This document shows positions 58,980 through 64,000 of a DNA stretch of 64,000 nt, one piece after another. The stretch spans positions 124,001 through 188,000 of the forward strand of contig NZ_LOBC01000028.1 in the NCBI RefSeq assembly GCF_001583695.1, in the 5' to 3' direction. The notes under the pieces are model-generated. The model was not told the origin of the DNA, made no database searches, and saw only the letters and a list, made by a program, of their open reading frames with translations. The translations under genes were made by a program, and so were the position numbers. Within the stretch, counting starts at the first letter, position 1. Every line of letters begins with the position of its first letter. Source of the stretch: Bacillus wiedmannii. GTDB taxonomy: Bacteria; Bacillota; Bacilli; Bacillales; Bacillaceae_G.

Positions 58980-60179
58980 TTAAATCGTATTTGAAGTTTG
59001 TTTCCCTAAAATAAATACCTTAGTAAACACCATCATGATAACTACAATAGCCAGAAAATAAAGTGGCATCACAAGTAACGAGCCCGTATGCAGCTGGCTC
59101 ATCCCCAAAATTGTCATCGTTACAATTACATAGTACCCTAAGCTAAACAATGCTCCCGCAGTACCAATGACATCTTGAAAATCTACTAACGCTAAACTTA
59201 AACAGTTAGGTAACGCTATCCCAATTCCTAATAGCAATATAAACATCGCTACTAAAAATACAATCATATATATTACATTCGGATTTGATCCAACAAACGT
59301 AATAACAGATAAAAAAACAGCTCCTCCTGTCATTACGAGACAACCGATATATATAATTTTCTCTGGTTTATAAGTAGCAAGCAATCGTTTTGAAACTTTC
59401 GCTCCAATAATAGAAGCAGAAGCAACAACAATTCCTAAAAATCCATACATACTAGGCGATAACTGAAAGTATTCAATAAAGATAAACGGCGCTTCTGCAT
59501 AATAGCTAAATAAAACACCATTCGCTCCTCCAATTAATACCCCATATGTTACTACTTTCGGATTTGTAATTAACCTCTTCAAGACTGAAAGCACATTTAT
59601 TTTATTCGTTACTGAGTCCGTTTTTGTTTCCGGAAGAGAAACAAACGTATACAGAAAAATCCCGACACTCATAACTACTAAACTTAAAAATACGATTTTA
59701 AATCCAAACATTTGATCAAGAAAGCCACCAATTAACGGTCCTATCGCTGGTGTAAAAGCAATGACTGCCGAGATTTGAGCAAACATAACATGCCTCTTAT
59801 GCCCTTCTACACTTTCACGAAGAATCGTTTGTGTAACAACAGAGCCAGCACTTGCTCCAAACGCTTGAATAAAACGACTTACCAATAAAACTTCAATGGA
59901 ATTTGCAATAAAGCATAAGAAACTCCCAACGCCATATACGACTATTCCAAATAACATTGCTGGGCGACGGCCAATTATATCTGATAACCATCCAATAAAA
60001 AATACACCTAAAGCAAATCCAGCGAAATACACACTAAGCGTTAACTGTACCTCATTATTACTTACATGTAGCGCCTGTGAAATGTCAGGTAAAGACGGTG
60101 TGTAAATCGTTTCACTAATTTGCGGAAATGCCACAAGAATAATCATTAACAAAAGTGATGGTACTGAGACTTTTTTCAT
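58980..60179 (-). CDS. Bcr/CflA-family multidrug efflux MFS transporter
   Basis: A 399-residue twelve-helix proton antiporter: signature of motif A GWLSDIIGRRPAMLFGIVVY, helix 1 TIYTPSLPDISQALHVSNNEV, and helix 4-5 motif FIQAFGASAGSVVTQTILRE. The family exports chloramphenicol, bicyclomycin and similar drugs; the present substrate is unknown. ATG at 60179 after AGGAGGGTATGAAAA. Monocistronic. Confidence 0.86.
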   Translation of the reverse strand: MKKVSVPSLLLMIILVAFPQISETIYTPSLPDISQALHVSNNEVQLTLSVYFAGFALGVFFIGWLSDIIGRRPAMLFGIVVYGVGSFLCFIANSIEVLLVSRFIQAFGASAGSVVTQTILRESVEGHKRHVMFAQISAVIAFTPAIGPLIGGFLDQMFGFKIVFLSLVVMSVGIFLYTFVSLPETKTDSVTNKINVLSVLKRLITNPKVVTYGVLIGGANGVLFSYYAEAPFIFIEYFQLSPSMYGFLGIVVASASIIGAKVSKRLLATYKPEKIIYIGCLVMTGGAVFLSVITFVGSNPNVIYMIVFLVAMFILLLGIGIALPNCLSLALVDFQDVIGTAGALFSLGYYVIVTMTILGMSQLHTGSLLVMPLYFLAIVVIMMVFTKVFILGKQTSNTI

Positions 60180-60334
60180 TTTTCATACCCTCCTATAACT
60201 TTGAAAATCTCAGAAATAAAAAGACTTTCCTAAGCTACGGAACAGGAGGGGCCATTATAGAAATTCGATCATAAAACAACAAAGAAAACACCTCAATTAC
60301 GTATGTTAATACTTATAGGAGGGTAATATTAACA

Positions 60335-60427
60335 TTGATTTTAATATATACTTTTTCAATTATATTACATATTGCGTTTCTTTTTCTAGTGCTAGGCCTT
60401 AGAGTATTTGTTAAAAAGATAACTTGA
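60335..60427 (+). CDS. 30-residue hydrophobic peptide (sORF)
   Basis: MILIYTFSIILHIAFLFLVL followed by GLRVFVKKIT: one membrane helix and a basic tail. TTG start at 60335 with AGGAGGG eleven nt upstream, a slightly long spacing. Listed because the ribosome binding site and helix are clear; coding is not certain. Confidence 0.4.
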   Translation: MILIYTFSIILHIAFLFLVLGLRVFVKKIT

Positions 60428-60543
60428 TGCCACCACCTTTTTATGGAATAATTAGGAATAGTTTGAATTGATAGATCAAATTATTGCACGATAGACTAGC
60501 ATATTTTAATGTCGCAAAGCTTACACACAGGAGGATTTTTGTA

Positions 60544-61095
60544 ATGATTGAAATTTTGAGGACAGTAATAAATTTCCTGGTTGCTCTATTCTCAGGAGAA
60601 TTACCAATTGTATATTATGTGTGGATTATTATCCTATTCCTAATTCAAATAAGCCAATCTACTCTGAATTATAAACTCTTTAACAAGAAAGATAATTTCA
60701 GCACTTATACATCGGAAGGATTACTTGCTTTTATTATTTTATTATTTGGAGGTATGTTAGTATCTAAGTTACTTGCTTACATAATAGACGATCCTACTAT
60801 TAGTATGACAAATGTAACACATTATTTTATTTCTCTTATTATATTAACTATATTTGTCGTCATAAGCTGTCTTAAAGATTTTATAGAAACATCTATCAAA
60901 AATAAAAATGTGTCTCTTTTTAGCTTTTTAGTAGTTTCCTTAATAACAAGTATACTTTCATTCAAGTTTTTATCACCTTTAATCGAAGGTTCTTTTTCTC
61001 TTTCTAAATCCTTTATAACCACTTTAATCATTCTTGTAACTATATCAATTCCTCTATTAATTGCCTTAGAGGAAAAGTATGCAGATGAAAAGTAA
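60544..61095 (+). CDS. Integral membrane protein of unknown function
   Basis: A 183-residue protein with about five hydrophobic segments, e.g. TVINFLVALFSGELPIVYYV, SEGLLAFIILLFGGMLVSKL, FISLIILTIFVVISCLKDFI. ATG 60544 follows AGGAGGATTTTTGTA. The upstream frame to 60484 has no ribosome binding site. No family recognised. AT-rich with unusual codon usage compared with neighbours, perhaps acquired. Confidence 0.66.
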   Translation: MIEILRTVINFLVALFSGELPIVYYVWIIILFLIQISQSTLNYKLFNKKDNFSTYTSEGLLAFIILLFGGMLVSKLLAYIIDDPTISMTNVTHYFISLIILTIFVVISCLKDFIETSIKNKNVSLFSFLVVSLITSILSFKFLSPLIEGSFSLSKSFITTLIILVTISIPLLIALEEKYADEK

Positions 61096-61201
61096 TTCTT
61101 GCATTTATAGTTTGAAATTGAGTGTCTATTCTTTTTTAACGGTATTACTAAAAAAATAACAGTCATTGAATCGAAAATTAAGCAGAAATGAGGAAATACA
61201 A

Positions 61202-61630
61202 TTGAGCATTGAACAACAATTATATGATGCAGTGAAAAATTTAATTGACCAAAGATATCCACATAATTGGGGCGGAGCTGCAGCAATCCGTGTAGAAGAT
61301 GGATCCATTTATACAAGTGTGGCCCCTGACGTAATAAACGCTTCAACAGAACTTTGTATGGAAACAGGTGCAATTTTAGAAGCACATAAATTTCATAAGA
61401 AAGTTACACATTCTATTTGTCTTGCAAGGGAAAATGAGCATTCTGAATTAAAAGTATTATCACCTTGTGGTGTATGCCAAGAACGGTTATTTTATTGGGG
61501 ACCAGAAGTACTATGCGCCATTACAAATTCTAAACAAGATATCATTTTCAAACCGTTAAAAGAGTTGCAGCCATACCATTGGAGCGAAGCATATCATGAT
61601 GAATTTACAAAAGAATGGAGTACACGATAA
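61202..61630 (+). CDS. Cytidine deaminase-like / blasticidin-S deaminase-type protein
   Basis: A 142-residue zinc deaminase. Catalytic motifs: TELCMETGAILEAHK (Cys-x-Glu, with Cys taking the place of His) and LSPCGVCQERLFYW (PCxxC), as in blasticidin S deaminase and related CDA members. It probably acts on a cytosine-containing nucleoside or antibiotic. The start is TTG at 61202 after GAGGAAATACAA; the earlier ATG is not preceded by a ribosome binding site. Terminator follows. Confidence 0.8.
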   Translation: MSIEQQLYDAVKNLIDQRYPHNWGGAAAIRVEDGSIYTSVAPDVINASTELCMETGAILEAHKFHKKVTHSICLARENEHSELKVLSPCGVCQERLFYWGPEVLCAITNSKQDIIFKPLKELQPYHWSEAYHDEFTKEWSTR

Positions 61631-61674
61631 AGTGAAGGTTACTCTCAAATAGCGGAGAATAAAAATTATTCACT

Positions 61675-61708
61675 AAAAAAGCACCGTCACAAATGACGGT
61701 GCTTTTTC
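61675..61708. terminator. Bidirectional terminator
   Basis: AAAAAAGCACCGTCA and TGACGGTGCTTTTTC pair around a short loop. Confidence 0.88.
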
Positions 61709-61741
61709 TATGTAAGAGCTACTAGAAGGTTCCCTTCTAGC

Positions 61742-62404
61742 CTACTCCCATTTATAAGTCCAAAATTGTTCAAGTTGCAGCCATTTTAACGTTGCTGCAT
61801 CTTTATTTTTTATTTTTGCATGTGTTTCTTCTAACATCGCTTCTGTTTGTGAACGATGCGCACCTAGTGCAGCTAATTTATGCTCGAATACTTCACTAAT
61901 ATTATTTACAACATCCGGCTCACCTAATACAGCTTCACGATTTCTCGTAATCGCAACTGCATGAATGACTGGACGTTCTTCTTTTTGCATACGTGATACA
62001 GCACGAACGACTGCGCGGCCAAATGCATCATGATCTGGATGTACACCGTGCTCTGGATAAAATGTAATAATTCGAGATGGATTTACTTCTTGAATGATTG
62101 CTTCAATTTTATCTGCAACAAAATCAACATCTTCAAATTCTAACGTTTTATCATGGAAACCAAGCATTCTTAAATCTTGAATTCCCATCGCTTCACATGC
62201 ATCTTTCAATTCTTTTTCACGGATATTTGGAATCGTTTCACGGTTAGCGAATACGTTTTTCCCCATGTTACGTCCCATTTGTCCTAAAGTACCACATGCA
62301 TACGTTACAGGTACTCCTTGATCTGTTAATAAGCGAATTGTTCCTCCCGCCGCAAATGCTTCATCATCTGGATGCGGAAATACAACAAGTACATGTCTCT
62401 CCAT
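61742..62404 (-). CDS. bshB2: Bacillithiol biosynthesis deacetylase BshB2
   Basis: A 220-residue LmbE-type zinc N-deacetylase that removes acetyl from GlcNAc-malate in bacillithiol synthesis. Motif HPDDEAFAAGGTIRLL supplies the HxxDE zinc/base residues, and GVHPDHDAFGRAVV the third zinc His. ATG at 62404 after AAGAAGGAGGGAAACTT. It follows yojF by 15 bp on the same strand, as in B. subtilis yojG-yojF. Bacillithiol is the main thiol buffer and complements the SpxA2/HxlR defences. Confidence 0.92.
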   Translation of the reverse strand: MERHVLVVFPHPDDEAFAAGGTIRLLTDQGVPVTYACGTLGQMGRNMGKNVFANRETIPNIREKELKDACEAMGIQDLRMLGFHDKTLEFEDVDFVADKIEAIIQEVNPSRIITFYPEHGVHPDHDAFGRAVVRAVSRMQKEERPVIHAVAITRNREAVLGEPDVVNNISEVFEHKLAALGAHRSQTEAMLEETHAKIKNKDAATLKWLQLEQFWTYKWE

Positions 62405-62419
62405 AAGTTTCCCTCCTTC

Positions 62420-62770
62420 TTACTTAAATGGCGTTAAGCTTAACTCAAGTGCAACTGCTAAGCGGCCTTGGTTATCATGCCCTGCAAGTAATAAACGCTC
62501 TTTATCGTCTACTTCCCAGTGCGTAATACCTTCTGCATATACCCAGCCATGATCCATTTTCAAACCAACTCGGTATGGATTTGTTCCAGTAATCTTCCCA
62601 CGTTCAAAGCGAATAATTGCATTTCGAATGAATGCTCCAACTGTCATCATCTTTTCGTTAAAGTGTGACGCATACGCTCCGTTCGTTGTTTCTAAATGAA
62701 TATATACATCTTTATTTACAAAACGTTCAATTTCATTTTGAATAAGAGAACTATCTTTTACTATTTCCAT
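62420..62770 (-). CDS. yojF: YojF-family (DUF1806) protein
   Basis: A 116-residue protein of the DUF1806/YojF family: FVNKDVYIHLETTNGAYASH, AFIRNAIIRFERGKITGTNPYRVG (quoted in part), and EGITHWEVDDKERLLLAG. It always sits beside bshB2 in bacilli; its exact function is unknown. ATG 62770 after TTAAAGAGGTGAATTCCG. Co-transcribed with bshB2. Confidence 0.88.
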   Translation of the reverse strand: MEIVKDSSLIQNEIERFVNKDVYIHLETTNGAYASHFNEKMMTVGAFIRNAIIRFERGKITGTNPYRVGLKMDHGWVYAEGITHWEVDDKERLLLAGHDNQGRLAVALELSLTPFK

Positions 62771-63021
62771 CGGAATTCACCTCTTTAAACCATTTTACGC
62801 AAAAATAATGTAAATTGCTATCTCTATATTAGAGGACAACGCCCACTTTTCCTAATAATTTGCACTGTGTTTCTTTATTTTTTTATATCATATGTAAAAT
62901 CATCATTTTTTCCTTCACTTTGTTAAATAGTTTTCTTTCTTTTTTGAATTTGCTACAATATAAATTATGCAGAAGGATGCATGTTTACAATTGAATACAT
63001 ACTTTAAAGAAGGTGACATGA

Positions 63022-64000
63022 TTGGAACAATCAGCACATGAAGTAGCAAATTGGCAATATTATTTTGCAATTGCCGTATTTTTAGTCACGTACGGATTTA
63101 TTATTTCTGAGAAATTGAATCGTGCTGTAATTGCACTATTCGGTGCTGCTATTATGATTATTTTTGGAATTGTAGATTTACATACCGCTTTCACATCACA
63201 TATTCAATGGGAAACGATCACCCTTTTAATTGGGATGATGATTCTCGTACATATTACGAGTCAATCAGGCGTCTTTGAATTTGTGGCCATTAAAGCAGCG
63301 AAGGCAGCTGGCGGAAAACCAATCCGCATTTTATTATTGCTATCCCTATTAACTGCTGTCGGTTCAGCATTTTTGGACAACGTAACAACCGTATTATTAA
63401 TCGTACCTGTTACACTATCTATTACACGTATTTTAAAAGTAAACCCTGTTCCTTATTTAATTTCAGAAGTACTATTTTCAAATATAGGCGGAACAGCAAC
63501 ATTAATCGGTGATCCACCTAACATTATGATTGGATCAGCAAATAAGCATTTAGATTTTAATGCCTTTTTACTAAACTTAGCTCCAATCGTAATTATTATT
63601 TCTATCGTGACACTTGGCATTATTTACTTCCTGTATCGTAACAAACTAAAAACAACACCTGAGCAAATCAAAAAATTAATGGCATTAAATGAAAAAGATT
63701 ATATTAAAGATCAAAGCCTCCTTTTAAAATCCATTTCGATTTTAGGACTAACTATTTTAGGCTTTGTACTTCATTCGATTATTCATGTAGACGCTGCGGT
63801 CATCGCGATGACAGGCGCTACACTTCTTATGTTAATCGGTGTGAAAGAACATGATATTGAAGATGTATTTGCCCACGTTGAATGGGTAACCATTTTCTTC
63901 TTCGCCGGACTATTCGTTCTCGTTGGCGGGTTAATTGATATCGGACTTATTTCTTCACTCGCAAAAGAAGTGCTCGACGTAACAAATGGTGATATCGGTT
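63022..64000 (+). CDS. ArsB/NhaD-type permease (truncated by window end)
   Basis: About 326 N-terminal residues of an ion transporter superfamily permease. Hydrophobic helices alternate with short loops; the conserved GGTATLIGDPPNIMIGSA of ArsB/NhaD/SLC13-like carriers is present, and AVGSAFLDNVTTVLLIVPVT precedes it. Start is TTG at 63022, six nt after AAGGTG. Substrate (arsenite, sodium, or a dicarboxylate/anion) cannot be decided from the visible part. 3' end is beyond the window. Confidence 0.83.
   Translation, partial: MEQSAHEVANWQYYFAIAVFLVTYGFIISEKLNRAVIALFGAAIMIIFGIVDLHTAFTSHIQWETITLLIGMMILVHITSQSGVFEFVAIKAAKAAGGKPIRILLLLSLLTAVGSAFLDNVTTVLLIVPVTLSITRILKVNPVPYLISEVLFSNIGGTATLIGDPPNIMIGSANKHLDFNAFLLNLAPIVIIISIVTLGIIYFLYRNKLKTTPEQIKKLMALNEKDYIKDQSLLLKSISILGLTILGFVLHSIIHVDAAVIAMTGATLLMLIGVKEHDIEDVFAHVEWVTIFFFAGLFVLVGGLIDIGLISSLAKEVLDVTNGDIG

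Overview
The window is a chromosomal segment of a Bacillus cereus-group bacterium (B. cereus, B. thuringiensis or close kin). The base composition is AT-rich, ribosome binding sites are strong (GGAGG or AGGGG), TTG and GTG starts are common, and rho-independent terminators close many genes. Several proteins are typical of the group: the B1 metallo-beta-lactamase BcII, the AiiA lactonase, an spxA2-yizD-saiR stress locus, SigI/RsgI and the bacillithiol deacetylase BshB2. No rRNA, tRNA or CRISPR was seen.

Layout. 1-4.5 kb: minus-strand pentose phosphate and gluconate cluster zwf-gnd-tal-gntK. 4.5-8.5 kb: UPF0303 protein, a STAS-like protein, a HAAAP amino-acid permease, a 1 kb gap and an IDEAL-domain protein. 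8.6-11.5 kb: spxA2-yizD and saiR, separated by an IS200/IS605-type TnpB element with a probable omega RNA. Four copies of one 23-bp dyad mark a likely SaiR regulon. 11.6-20.7 kb: small metabolic operons (GDSL hydrolase with a premature stop, MBL hydrolase, phosphotransferase; PhzF, SDR and two GNATs; acyl-CoA synthetase) and a quinone reductase divergent from an HxlR regulator. 20.7-24 kb: sigI-rsgI with a SigI-like promoter, and a matching promoter-like sequence before an ArsR gene. 24-26.6 kb: small membrane ORFs, many hairpins and a near-identical direct repeat of about 195 bp. 26.7-34.8 kb: VanY-like peptidase, SunI-like protein, exported protein, a large LPXTG adhesin (thioester, SpaA and VaFE domains) and a KinB-type histidine kinase.

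34.8-36.4 kb is a long hairpin-rich stretch without a clear gene. 36.4-40.2 kb holds a truncated LysR, an epimerase, a truncated LysE, and a WYL regulator divergent from a GyrI-like protein. 40.3-43.1 kb: PadR, DUF1048 and an ABC-2 exporter behind a duplicated promoter region. 43.2-49.7 kb: hcp with a textbook Fnr site, bla2, a GH25 lysozyme and small proteins. 50-53.6 kb: a Crp/Fnr-family regulator divergent from a YdcZ-type transporter pair across an 18-bp palindrome, a secreted-type protein with a probable ATT start, and aiiA. 53.9-64 kb: a PadR-HAAS-DUF4097 operon, an oxidoreductase, an amino-acid permease, a Bcr/CflA efflux pump, a blasticidin-deaminase-like protein, bshB2-yojF, and the start of an ArsB/NhaD-type permease.

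Stress response is the recurring theme: redox (SpxA2/SaiR, HxlR with quinone reductase, bacillithiol), nitrosative and anaerobic stress (Hcp with Fnr), envelope and drug stress (SigI, PadR operons, BcII, efflux). The least explained parts are the hairpin-rich sORF region at 24-26.6 kb, the gap at 34.8-36.2 kb, and the TnpB insertion in the saiR locus.
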